A stretch of 64,000 nucleotides of DNA from CAWKGC01 sp963849005. Its GTDB lineage: Bacteria; Pseudomonadota; Gammaproteobacteria; Burkholderiales; Usitatibacteraceae. Both the position numbers and the translations under genes were made by a program. Every line of letters starts with the position of its first letter. Position 1 is the first letter of the stretch. Positions 35,080-43,591 of this stretch are shown in pieces. The notes beneath the pieces were generated by a model. That model saw only the letters and a list, made by a program, of their open reading frames with translations. It was not told the origin of the DNA and searched no databases. The stretch covers positions 248,001 through 312,000 of the forward strand of contig CAWKGC010000024.1 in the NCBI GenBank assembly GCA_963849005.1, given 5' to 3'.

Positions 35080-36019
35080 GCGTCCGCCCGAAGATCGTCG
35101 TCCTCGACGATTACGAGCGTGCCATGCGCCGGCTGGGCGACTGGGGCCCGATCGAGGCCAAGGCCGACGTCGTCATCCACGAAGTGCGGTGCGCGGCGAG
35201 GCGCTCCATGCTGCGATCGCCGATGCGGATGCGATCGTGCTGGTGCGCGACCGCACGCCGATGGACGCGAAGCTCATCGCGACCTTGCCGAAGCTTCGCT
35301 ATGTGGTCTTCACCGGCGGCCGCAACACGCAACTGGATGCGGCGGCGCTTGCCGCGCGCAACGTCCCTGTCAGCAACACCGGCAAGGACATGGGCAAGCA
35401 GGGCACGGTCGAGCACACCTGGGCGCTGGTGCTTGCGGCGATGAAGCGGATGGAGGCGCAGATGGCGGTGATGCGCTCGGGCGGCTGGCGCATCGAAGGC
35501 CTGCTGTCCGCCATGTTGAATGGCCAGCGCCTGGGGCTGATCGGGCTGGGCGAGATCGGCGCGCGCGTGGCGAAGGTCGGGCAGGCCTTCGGCATGGAGG
35601 CCGTCGCGTGGAGCCCGCACATGACGCCGGAGCGCGCTGCCGAACACGGCGCGAAATCGGTCCCGCTGGATGAACTGCTCTCGACCTCGCGCGTGGTGAG
35701 CCTGCATCTCGTGCCGAGCGCGGAGACGAAGCAGCTCCTCAATGCGCAACGCCTGGCGCTGATGCGCTCAGACGCGGTGCTGGTCAATACCTCGCGGGCG
35801 ATGCTGATCGACATGGATGCGCTGATCCCGGCGCTCAAGGCCGGGCGACCCGGCATGGCGGCGCTCGACGTCTTCGAAAACGAACCCCTGGCGGCCGACC
35901 ATCCCTTGCGCGCGGTGCCGAATGTCGTCCTCACGCCGCACATCGGCTTCGTCACCGAACCGGTGTTCCAGCGCTTCGCCGAAGGCGCGATCGAGCACCT
36001 CTCCGCCTGGCTGAAGTAG
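35076..36019 (+). CDS. D-2-hydroxyacid dehydrogenase family protein, one frameshift
   Basis: The protein interconverts a 2-oxo acid and a D-2-hydroxy acid with NAD(P). From MSVRPKIVVLDDYERAMRRL the frame breaks near 35190 and then runs intact to the end, giving about 314 residues. The Rossmann motif is LGLIGLGEIGARVAKVGQAF. The catalytic triad is present as Arg in VNTSRAML, Glu in DVFENEPLA and His in VLTPHIGF. Translational coupling to the MmgE/PrpD gene and the Bug receptor upstream suggests a three-gene operon for import and oxidation of a hydroxy-carboxylate. Confidence 0.88.
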
Positions 36020-36021
36020 CC

Positions 36022-36063
36022 GGGGTCGGGATATTCCGGCCCTGACCCGAATTATTCAGGGTC
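36022..36063. repeat. Short palindromic element before ettA
   Basis: GGGTC (36023-36027) pairs with GACCC (36044-36048), and this GACCC can also pair with GGGTC at 36059-36063. The segment CCCTGACCC resembles TCTGACCCT in the element at 19211-19253. It may be a REP-like unit or a terminator of the preceding operon. Confidence 0.4.
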
Positions 36064-36107
36064 GTGTATCCTCTCGCCTCTCCCGGAAAACCGCAGATCG
36101 CACTCCC

Positions 36108-37771
36108 ATGGCCCAGTACGTCTACACCATGAATCGCGTGGGCAAGATCGTTCCGCCCAAGCGTCAGATTCTCAAGAACATTTCCCTCTCTTTCTTCCCC
36201 GGCGCCAAGATCGGCCTGCTGGGGCTGAACGGCGCCGGCAAGTCCACGGTGCTGAAGATCATGGCCGGCATGGACACCGAGAACGAGGGCGAGGCCCGCC
36301 GATGCCGGGGCTGCGCATCGGCTACCTCGAGCAGGAGCCGAAACTCGAACCCGGCCAGACCGTGCGCCAGGCGGTGGAATCCGGCCTGGGCGAGGCGTTC
36401 ACGGCGAAGAAGCGGCTGGAAGAGGTGTACGCGGAGTACGCCGAGCCGGACGCCGACTTCGACAAGCTCGCCGCCGAGCAGGAGAAGCTCGAGAAGCTCC
36501 TCGCCACGGCGGACGCCGACACGCTCGAGACGCAACTGGAAATCGCCGCCGACGCGCTGCGCCTTCCGCCTTGGGACGCCACGGTCGACAAGCTCTCCGG
36601 CGGCGAGAAGCGCCGCGTGGCGCTGTGCCGCCTGCTGCTCTCCAAGCCCGACATGCTGCTCCTCGACGAGCCGACCAACCACCTCGACGCGGAGAGCGTC
36701 GAATGGCTGGAGCAGTTCCTCCTGCGCTATCCCGGCACGGTGGTCGCGGTCACCCATGACCGCTACTTTCTCGACAACGCGGCGCAGTGGATCCTCGAGC
36801 TCGACCGCGGGTACGGGCATCCCGTGGGAAGGCAACTACAGTTCCTGGCTGGAGCAGAAGGGCGACCGGCTGAAGAAGGAGAAGCAGCGAGAGTGCGCGG
36901 CAGAAGGCGCTGAAGCGCGAGCTGGAGTGGGTGCGCAAGAACGCCAAGGGCCAGCAGGTGAAGAACAAGGCGCGATTGCAGCGCTTCAACGAGCTGTCCG
37001 AGTACGAGTACCAGAAGAGGAACGAGACGCAGGAGATCTTCATCCCGGTGGCCGAGCGCCTCGGCAACGAGGTGATCGAGTTCGTCGACGTCTCCAAGGG
37101 CTACGGCGACCGCCTGCTCATCGACAAGCTCTCGTTCAGGGTGCCGCCCGGCGCGATCGTCGGCATCATCGGCCCGAACGGCGCCGGCAAGTCGACCATC
37201 TTCCGCATGATCACAGGGCAGGAAAAGCCCGACAGCGGCGAAGTGAAGATCGGCCACACCGTGCAGCTCGCGTACGTCGACCAGTCGCGCGAATCGCTGC
37301 CCAACGACAAGAACGTCTGGGAGGCGATTTCCGGCGGCCAGGACATCCTCACCATCGGCAAGCTTCGAGATGCAGTCGCGCGCCTACCTCGGGCGCTTCA
37401 ACTTCAAGGGGCAGGACCAGCAGAAACTGGTCGGCAACCTTTCAGGCGGCGAGCGCGGAAGGCTGCACATGGCGGCGACGCTGCTGCAGGGCGGCAATGT
37501 GCTGCTGCTCGACGAGCCGTCCAACGACCTCGACGTCGAAACGCTGCGCGCACTCGAGGACGCGCTGCAGGAGTTCGCCGGCAGCGTGATGGTGATCTCG
37601 CACGACCGCTGGTTCCTCGACCGCATCTGCACGCACATCCTCGCGGCCGAGGGCGAGTCGCAATGGCGCTTCTACCAGGGCAACTACCACGAGTACGAAG
37701 AAGACAAGCGCGAGCGCCTCGGCGAGGAGGCATCGCAACCGCACCGCATCCGCTTCAAGGCGCTCAAGTAG
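36108..37771 (+). CDS. ettA: Energy-dependent translational throttle ABC-F protein, frameshifted
   Basis: EttA binds the ribosomal E site and gates translation according to ATP/ADP level. MAQYVYTMNRVGKIVPPKRQ is the characteristic N-terminus. Domain 1 has LGLNGAGKST, LSGGEKRRVALCRLLLSKPD and LLDEPTNHLDAESVEWLEQF. The arm/linker region includes NAKGQQVKNKARLQRFNEL. Domain 2 has GIIGPNGAGKST, LSGGERGRLHMAATLLQGG, DEPSNDLDVETLRALEDAL and ISHDRWFLDRICTHI. The protein is about 554 residues, as expected. Breaks lie near 36298, 36825, 36892 and 37368. Two Walker A and two ABC signature motifs are intact, so these are best seen as sequence errors. Confidence 0.93.
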
Positions 37772-37929
37772 CGCGGCTCCGCGGCATTTTGCAGGATATG
37801 CCGCACGCGGAATGCGTAACTCCCGTGCGACTGCAGGGGTGGGCGCAGGGATGATGGCTACAGCGAGCAAGTCGGACGAAAGTCGCGATGCGCCGCAGGA
37901 AACCCGACCATCAACCCAAGGAGCCAGCC

Positions 37930-38106
37930 ATGAACAGCACCACCAGCAGACTTTTCATCGCCGCCGCTTTTCTTGCCGCCGCGGTCACGAGCGGTTGCGC
38001 GTCTTTCAGCATCGAAGGCGACGACGTGTCGGCCACGACCGAGCAGGGCCAGGAGATCAACGTGGCGATGAAGCACGAGGAATCGGGACGAGGCGGTGGT
38101 GATTGA
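37930..38106 (+). CDS. Small lipoprotein, 58 residues
   Basis: ATG 37930 follows AAGGAGCCAGCC. The peptide begins MNSTTSRLFIAAAFLAAAVT with lipobox TSGC, so Cys24 should be lipidated. The short mature part is polar and acidic (SIEGDDVSATTEQGQEINVA) and ends in SGRGGGD. I recognise no family; size and shape resemble entericidin-like envelope peptides, but the entericidin sequence pattern is absent. It stands alone between ettA and the FAH gene. A GC-rich inverted repeat without a T tract follows its stop. Confidence 0.6.
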   Translation: MNSTTSRLFIAAAFLAAAVTSGCASFSIEGDDVSATTEQGQEINVAMKHEESGRGGGD

Positions 38107-38184
38107 AGCCACCCGGGGCGGGGCCTGACCGCCTCGCCCCAGCCGTCACCCCGCCCCTCCCGGGTGCCGGGTTTGGCCCATACT

Positions 38185-39129
38185 GTGAGGCATGAGATCC
38201 TCACCTATTCCCGCAAGCCGGACGGCCCCCCGCGCATCGGCGTGCGCGTCGGCCATCGCATCCTCGACATCGAAGCGGCTTCGCGCGTCAACGGCGAGCC
38301 GCTGCCGGCCACGATGAAGGCGTTGCTTGCCGCCGGGCGCGGCGCGCTCTCGCGCGTGCAGGGCCTCGCGCGCAATGCGCAAGCGGACGCGGGCCCGTAT
38401 GCGCAGGCGCTGCATGACGAAAGCCAGATCCGCTACCTGCCGCCCGTGCCGGACGCCGACAAGTTCCTGTGCGTCGGCAAGAACTATCGTGCGCACCTCG
38501 AGGAACTGAAGCGCACCAAGCTCATCAAGGAGATGCCCGAGGAGCCGACCGCCTTCGTGAAGCTGAACTCGTGCCTGGTCGGCCACAACGCCAAGGTGGC
38601 GCGTCCCGCCGGCATCGTGCACCTCGATTACGAGCCCGAGCTGGTGTTCGTGATCGGCCGGCGCGCGCTCGGCGTGAAGAAGGAAGACGCGCTGGACTAC
38701 GCGGTCGGCGTGACGCTGCTGAACGACCTCACCGACCGCGACACGCAAAAGCGCGAAGTCGCCTCGGGCTCGCGCTTCTGGACCGGCAAGAACATCCCCG
38801 GCTTCGGGCCGCTCGGACCGGAGATCGTCACGCTCGACGAGATCGGCGATCCCTACGACCTGTGGATCACCTGCTCGGTGAACGGCGAGGAACGCATGCG
38901 CGTGAACACCGCCGAGCAGATCTGGAAGCTGGGCGACATCATCGAGCACTTCTCGCGCCACATCCCGCTCGAGCCCGGCGACATGTTCTCCACCGGCGCG
39001 CCGGGCGGCGTCGCGGTGGGCAAGCCCAACGCGGCGGAGTTGTACCTCAAGCCCGGCGACGTCGTCGAATGCGCGATCGACGGCATCATCACGCTGCGCA
39101 CCACCATCGTCGCGCCGGAGAAGGCGTGA
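38185..39129 (+). CDS. Fumarylacetoacetate hydrolase family protein
   Basis: FAH-family enzymes hydrolyse or tautomerise 2-oxo acids in aromatic and other catabolic routes. The product of about 314 residues has the core VPDADKFLCVGKNYRAHLEE, the metal-binding segment HLDYEPELVFVIGRRA with paired Glu, DYAVGVTLLNDLTDRDTQ and FSTGAPGGVAVG. GTG 38185 is used because it is the last in-frame start before EILTYSRKPDGPP. Two alternatives exist: a GTG at 38164, or the ATG at 38192 if one base is missing (giving MRILTYSRK). The stop overlaps the start of the Bug receptor gene by four bases (GTGA), so the pair is an operon. Confidence 0.88.
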   Translation: MRHEILTYSRKPDGPPRIGVRVGHRILDIEAASRVNGEPLPATMKALLAAGRGALSRVQGLARNAQADAGPYAQALHDESQIRYLPPVPDADKFLCVGKNYRAHLEELKRTKLIKEMPEEPTAFVKLNSCLVGHNAKVARPAGIVHLDYEPELVFVIGRRALGVKKEDALDYAVGVTLLNDLTDRDTQKREVASGSRFWTGKNIPGFGPLGPEIVTLDEIGDPYDLWITCSVNGEERMRVNTAEQIWKLGDIIEHFSRHIPLEPGDMFSTGAPGGVAVGKPNAAELYLKPGDVVECAIDGIITLRTTIVAPEKA

Positions 39130-40070
39130 GCTTTCGCAGGGTCGTGCTTGCCCTTGCCGCGTTGTCATGCGCAATCGCGAGCCCTGCCGCATGGCCGCAG
39201 GCTTTTCCGTCCAGGCCGGTGAAGATCATCGTGCCGTTCCCGCCCGGCGGCGGAGCGGACGCGCTCGCGCGGATCATGGGCCCGTACCTGGCGAAGGCCT
39301 GGGGCCAGCCGGTGTTGATCGAGAACAAGCCGGGCGCAAGCGGCCACATCGGCGCCGAGGCCGTGGCGACATCGCCCGCCGACGGCTACACGATCCTGAT
39401 GAGCTCCACCGCATCGCTTTCGGAAAAGAATGTGCACCAGTTCGCGCCGGTCACGCTGGTCTCGGCCTCGCCGTACGTGATCACGGTCAATCCCAAGGTC
39501 GCCGCGGGCAACGTGCGCGAGTTGATCGAGCTGGCGAAGAAGAGCCCGGGCAAGCTTGCTTTCGGCTCCTCGGGAACGGGCGCCGCGTCGCACCTTGCGG
39601 GCGAGCTGTTCAAGTCGATGGCGGACATCGACATGCTGCACGTTCCCTACAAGGGCACGGGGCAGGCGCTCACCGACCTGCTCGCCGGGCAGATCGACGT
39701 GATGTTCGCGCCCGCGCAGACGGTGATGCCGCAGGTGCAGGCGGGCAGGCTGAAGGCGCTCGCCGTCACCAGCGCGAATCGCGCGTCCACGCTGCCGGAC
39801 CTGCCGACCGCCGCGGAGTCGGGGCTGCCGGGCTACGAGGCGATCGGCTGGTTCGGGTTGCTGGCGCCTGTTGCCACGCCGAAGGCCGTCGTCGCGAAGC
39901 TGGGCGTCGATGCCAATGCGGCGCTGCGCGAACCCGAGGTGCGGCAGAAGATGCTGCTGCTCGGGGCGGAACCCTCGGGCGACACGCCGGAACAGTTCGC
40001 TGCGTTCATCAGGACCGACATGGCGAAGTGGTCGAAGCTGATGAAGGAACGCGGCATCACGCCGGAGTAG
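39126..40070 (+). CDS. Bug/TctC substrate-binding protein, intact
   Basis: This is the only receptor of its kind in the window with an unbroken frame, 314 residues. GTG 39126 overlaps the FAH stop. After the signal peptide (MSFRRVVLALAALSCAIASP) come FPSRPVKIIVPFPPGGGADA, SPADGYTILMSST, KLAFGSSGTGAASHLAGELF, MLHVPYKGTGQALTDLLAGQ, LPDLPTAAESGLPGYEAIGW and SGDTPEQFAAFIRTDMAKWS. All fit the two-domain TctC fold that binds carboxylates in the periplasm. Coupling to an FAH-family enzyme suggests that its ligand feeds that step. No TctAB is adjacent. Confidence 0.93.
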   Translation: MSFRRVVLALAALSCAIASPAAWPQAFPSRPVKIIVPFPPGGGADALARIMGPYLAKAWGQPVLIENKPGASGHIGAEAVATSPADGYTILMSSTASLSEKNVHQFAPVTLVSASPYVITVNPKVAAGNVRELIELAKKSPGKLAFGSSGTGAASHLAGELFKSMADIDMLHVPYKGTGQALTDLLAGQIDVMFAPAQTVMPQVQAGRLKALAVTSANRASTLPDLPTAAESGLPGYEAIGWFGLLAPVATPKAVVAKLGVDANAALREPEVRQKMLLLGAEPSGDTPEQFAAFIRTDMAKWSKLMKERGITPE

Positions 40071-40135
40071 CGCGCCGGCCGCCAGGCTGCCATGCGACTC
40101 AAGTACAATGCGACGCTTTGCCCGAAGCGCCGCCC

Positions 40136-40528
40136 ATGCCCAGCAAGAAACCCTTTCCCGTCCCGGTCCGCGTCTCGTACTCCTGCGAGAAATGCCCGGC
40201 GTATTGCTGCACCTACGACACGATACCGGTCACGCGCCGCGACATGGAAAGGCTCGCGCGCCACTTCGGGCTCGACTATGAGAGGGCCGAGGCGCGCTTC
40301 ACCAAGCCCACGGGCGAGGGCGACGAGCGCACCATGCGCCATCGCAAGGACAAGGTGTTCAAGGTGGCCTGCATGCACCTCGACCAGGAGACGCGCCGCT
40401 GCGGCGTCTACGAGGCGCGGCCCGCGATCTGCCGCAATTTCCCCGGCGGCTCGCGCTGCGGCTACTACGACTTCCTCAAGTTCGAGCGCCACCACCAGGA
40501 CGACCCCGACTACATCGCGTTCACCTGA
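40136..40528 (+). CDS. YkgJ-family cysteine cluster (CxxCxxCC) protein
   Basis: The 130-residue protein carries a cysteine cluster near its start, YSCEKCPAYCCTYDTIPVT, the zinc- or iron-chelating motif of the YkgJ family. Further cysteines occur in KVACMHLDQETRRCGVYEAR and PAICRNFPGGSRCGYYDF. The spacing matches the family, whose metal site is known only by inference and whose cellular role is unclear. ATG 40136 is chosen because MPSKKPFPVPVRVSY leads directly into the cluster; no longer open frame adds recognisable sequence. It is intact and lies between a Bug receptor and a convergent MBL-fold gene. Confidence 0.85.
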   Translation: MPSKKPFPVPVRVSYSCEKCPAYCCTYDTIPVTRRDMERLARHFGLDYERAEARFTKPTGEGDERTMRHRKDKVFKVACMHLDQETRRCGVYEARPAICRNFPGGSRCGYYDFLKFERHHQDDPDYIAFT

Positions 40529-40546
40529 ACGCCGGCGGGGATCCTA

Positions 40547-41431
40547 TCAGGGCAGCGCGATCACGGCCCCCAGGCCGGCGACATCGAAGCGGTCCTTGTA
40601 GCGGTCCATGAACACGACGAAGCCGGGCTCGCTGGTGCAATGCCCCGGCGCCACTCGCGCGACCTTGAGCGTGTCGTGCAGGATGCCGGCCACGCGCTGG
40701 ATTTCCGGCATCGGCGTGAGCACGAGGTGGAATCCCCCGGTGACGGTGTAGATGTTCGGGTCGATCTTCGCCGCGCCCTCGAGGATCTTCTCCACGCCCG
40801 GGTGCGAGCAGCCGACCACCACCGCGAGCCCCTTGGGCGTCCTGATCGCGAGCGAGAGCTCGTTCATCTCCATCGTGCCGGGCTTCTCGCTCTTCGTCGT
40901 GAGCAGGAAGAAGCCGGGAAAGATCTCGGTGGTTTGCCGGACGATCTGGAAGTTCGCCTTTTCCCACGGCGTGCCGGTGTTGAGCGACGGCGATTCTCCG
41001 CCGAAATAGCGCTGGTTCGGCGGCAGGCCCTCGCTTCTCTGCAAGAAGTTCGCAGGAAGCGGCGACTTGAAGAACGCTCCTTCCTGCGGCGCAAATATCT
41101 TCACGTCCGGGTTGACCTCCAGCAGGTAATTGAGCCCGCTGGTGTGGTCGCCGTGGCGGTGCGAGATCACCACCGCGTCGAGCTTCGTGAGGTCGACCCC
41201 GAGCGTCTTGACGTTGTGCTCGAAGATCTTCGCGTTGTTGCCGGTGTCGAAGAGGATGCGCTTGCCGCCGTATTCGACCAGCGCGCCGAAGCCCCAGTCC
41301 TGCTTCAGCGCCGACTTCGCGCCGAAGGCGTCGTAAAGGATCGTGATGCGCGCCGGCTGCTGGGCCGCCGCCGGCAGGAGGATCGCGACAAAGGCGGCGA
41401 GCAGGAGGCGGCGGAGCATTGCGATGGCCAT
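40547..41431 (-). CDS. Exported MBL-fold metallohydrolase
   Basis: The 294-residue intact product has a signal peptide, MAIAMLRRLLLAAFVAILLP, and a metallo-beta-lactamase fold. The zinc motif is HRHGDHTSG, the next ligand is in VVVGCSHPGVEKIL, and a final His lies in VTGGFHLVL and APGHCTSEPG. The arrangement with SHRHGDHTSGL and GCSHPG resembles the COG1237 group that includes methyldihydropterin phosphate synthase-like proteins. Export argues against a cofactor biosynthesis role here. The alternative upstream start is rejected because it lacks the signal peptide. It is divergent from the SolA-like gene. Confidence 0.85.
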   Translation of the reverse strand: MAIAMLRRLLLAAFVAILLPAAAQQPARITILYDAFGAKSALKQDWGFGALVEYGGKRILFDTGNNAKIFEHNVKTLGVDLTKLDAVVISHRHGDHTSGLNYLLEVNPDVKIFAPQEGAFFKSPLPANFLQRSEGLPPNQRYFGGESPSLNTGTPWEKANFQIVRQTTEIFPGFFLLTTKSEKPGTMEMNELSLAIRTPKGLAVVVGCSHPGVEKILEGAAKIDPNIYTVTGGFHLVLTPMPEIQRVAGILHDTLKVARVAPGHCTSEPGFVVFMDRYKDRFDVAGLGAVIALP

Positions 41432-41505
41432 CGTGGGTCTCCCTCGAAAATGAACGGGAAGTGTAGCTCCCTGAAGTACAATTTGCAGCATCCCCGGCGC
41501 CCCGA

Positions 41506-42750
41506 ATGGAAAAACCTCTCGACGCGATCGTTCTCGGCCTCGGCGCAATGGGCAGCGCGGCGCTCTACCAATTGGCGAAGCGGGGCGGCAAGGTGCTGGG
41601 CATCGACCGGTACTCGCCGCCGCATGCGCTCGGCTCCTCGCATGGCGACACGCGCATCACCCGCCAGGCGATCGGCGAGGGCGAGCAGTACACGCCGCTG
41701 GTGCTGCGCTCCAACGAGATCTGGCGCGAGATCGAGGGGCGCACCGCCGCCGCGCTGCTCACGGTCACGGGCGGCCTGGTGATCTCGAGCGCCGCGCCGC
41801 GCGCGCTGTGCCACGTGCCGGGCTTCTTCGACAACACCGTCGCCGCGGCGAGGAAATTCGGCATCGAGCACGAGCTGCTCGACGCCGCGCAGGTACGCGC
41901 GCGCTTCCCGCAGTTCGCGGTGCGCGACAACGAGTTCGCCTATTTCGAGCCCGGGGCGGGATTCCTGCGGCCGGAGACCTGCTTGGCCGCGCAATTGTCG
42001 CTCGCGGAAGTGCATGGTGCGGCGATCCGCCGCGAGGAGCAGGTGCTGCGGTTCTCCGAAACCGGCAGCGGCGTGAAGGTCGAGACAGACCGCGGGACCT
42101 ACAGAGCGAATCGCCTGGTGGTCACCGCGGGGCCGTGGATCGCCGGGGTGCTCGACCACGCCTGCGCGGCGCCGTTCAGCGTCACGCGGCAGGTGCTGCA
42201 CTGGTTCCAGGTGAAGGCCCCGATCGAGCGCTACGAGCCGGGGAGTTTCCCGGTGTTCATCTGGGAATTGCAGGCGAGCCGCCAGGGCATCTACGGCTTC
42301 CCCGCGATCGACGGTGCGGGTGGAGGCGTGAAGGTCGCGAGTGAGCAGAACGAGAAACGCACCACGCCCGACGCCGTGGTGCGCGAAGTTGCCGAGTTGG
42401 AGTCGAGGGTGATGTACGACACCCTCGTCGCCGGCAATCTCCCGGACCTGTCCCCGGAGTGCGTGCGCAGCGTTGCGTGCCTTTACACGACGACGCCCGA
42501 CGGGCATTTCGTCATCGACCGGCATCCCGAGATGCCCTCGGTGATCATCGCTTCGCCCTGCTCGGGACATGGCTTCAAGCATTCCGCGGCGATCGGCGAA
42601 GCGCTGGCCGAGCTGGCGTTGCAAGGCAGGAGCACGCTGACCTTGGCGCCTTCGCATTCAGCCGCCTCGCGCCCAGGCCAAGAAAACCGGGAACAGACCA
42701 CGGTTGAGCTAAGCTCAACCGTGGTCTGTCCCCGGTTTTACCGGTTTTAG
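41506..42750 (+). CDS. FAD-dependent N-methyl amino acid oxidase (SolA/MSOX-like)
   Basis: The product belongs to the monomeric sarcosine oxidase and N-methyltryptophan oxidase family, which demethylates secondary amines and forms peroxide. It has the FAD Rossmann motif VLGLGAMGSAALYQLAKRGG, the SSHGDTRITRQ loop, YFEPGAGFLRPE and the C-terminal flavin-binding segment SPCSGHGFKHSAAIGEALAE. The cysteine in SPCSGHG is where the family attaches FAD covalently (Cys in the same loop of MSOX). The last 20 residues (from about RPGQENREQ) are encoded by a palindromic element at 42683-42739, so the native end of the protein has been replaced or extended. Confidence 0.88.
   Translation: MEKPLDAIVLGLGAMGSAALYQLAKRGGKVLGIDRYSPPHALGSSHGDTRITRQAIGEGEQYTPLVLRSNEIWREIEGRTAAALLTVTGGLVISSAAPRALCHVPGFFDNTVAAARKFGIEHELLDAAQVRARFPQFAVRDNEFAYFEPGAGFLRPETCLAAQLSLAEVHGAAIRREEQVLRFSETGSGVKVETDRGTYRANRLVVTAGPWIAGVLDHACAAPFSVTRQVLHWFQVKAPIERYEPGSFPVFIWELQASRQGIYGFPAIDGAGGGVKVASEQNEKRTTPDAVVREVAELESRVMYDTLVAGNLPDLSPECVRSVACLYTTTPDGHFVIDRHPEMPSVIIASPCSGHGFKHSAAIGEALAELALQGRSTLTLAPSHSAASRPGQENREQTTVELSSTVVCPRFYRF
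42683..42739. repeat. 57-bp near-perfect REP-like inverted repeat
   Basis: The arms are 28 bases each with one mismatch around a single central A (42711). The left arm begins AAAACCGGGAACAGACC; the right arm ends GGTCTGTCCCCGGTTTT. The core TTGAGCTAAGCTCAA is exact. It lies inside the 3' end of the SolA-like gene, just before the end of the convergent CcmI gene, so it can fold in both transcripts and may act as a bidirectional terminator. Elements with a GGGGACAGACC core are frequent in betaproteobacterial genomes. Confidence 0.85.
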
Positions 42751-43543
42751 CGGGAGCTCAACAGGGCGCGGCCGGGTTGCCGCCCGGCCAGCTTTTCCGC
42801 GCGCGCGATGGCGGCCAACAGTTCGCGATGCGAGATTTCGTTCGCGGGCAGCGTGGCCAGCAACTGCCTCCAGTGCAGCGCCGCGGCGGCGTAGTCCGCC
42901 CGCTCGTAGGCGAAGGCTGCCGGCCATCTCCATCGCGCACGGATGCAGCGGCGTGAACGACCGGGCGCGCGCGATGAGCTCGGCGGGCTTGCCCGAAGCC
43001 GCCCGCCCTGCGCCATGCCTGCCGCGTCGGCGTATTCGCACCAGACCGCCGGGTCGCTGGCCACCTTGTGCGATACCGTCACCGCGCGCTCGAAGGCCGC
43101 CGCCGATTCCAGGTAACATCGTTCTCGAACTCGCGCCGGCCGAGCAGCATCCAGCCCCGTCCATCCCTCGGCTTGTCCGCGAGGTGCTGCCCGAGGTCCC
43201 CGTTCATCACGCCGGGTTCGCCGACTGCCGCGTACAGCCCGAAGGCGAGCGCGGGCAACGCGATTGCGACCAGCGCCGCGACCATCGGCGCGCGTTCGGA
43301 GCGCTCCGCGACAGCGGTCGCTTCGGATTCGCCCACGCCGTCGCCTGCCGCGCGGTCCAGCAGTTCCCGCCGCGCCTCCTCGAATTGGTCGGCCGGCAGC
43401 AGGCCGCGCTCGAAGTCCCGGTCGAGGTCCGCCAGCGCCTGGCGCCACAACGCCAGGTTCATGTCGCGCCGCGACCGGCCCGTCGCCATGCGGCGGCGCA
43501 CGAGGAGGCCGGGCAGCACGAACGCCAGCGCGCCGGGCGTCAT
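42747..43543 (-). CDS. ccmI: Cytochrome c maturation protein CcmI-like, frameshifted
   Basis: CcmI/CycH holds apocytochrome for heme attachment at the inner membrane. ATG 43543 opens MTPGALAFVLPGLLVRRRMA, the end of the first membrane span. The frame continues upstream as LAFWSIAVL to a stop shared with the reductase gene, so the native start is probably nearer 43590 and lost to an indel. Then follow ALADLDRDFERGLLPADQFE and EEARRELLDRA (the CcmI hallmark), a second span (VAALVAIALPALAFGLYAAV) and TPR segments ESAAAFERAVTVSHK and AALHWRQLLATLPANEIS. Breaks lie near 43120, 43000 and 42920. Position directly after a multiheme cytochrome gene supports the assignment. Confidence 0.8.
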
Positions 43544-43591
43544 CAGGACGGCGATCGACCAGAACGCGAGCGGTCCGACGGCAAGGCGCGC

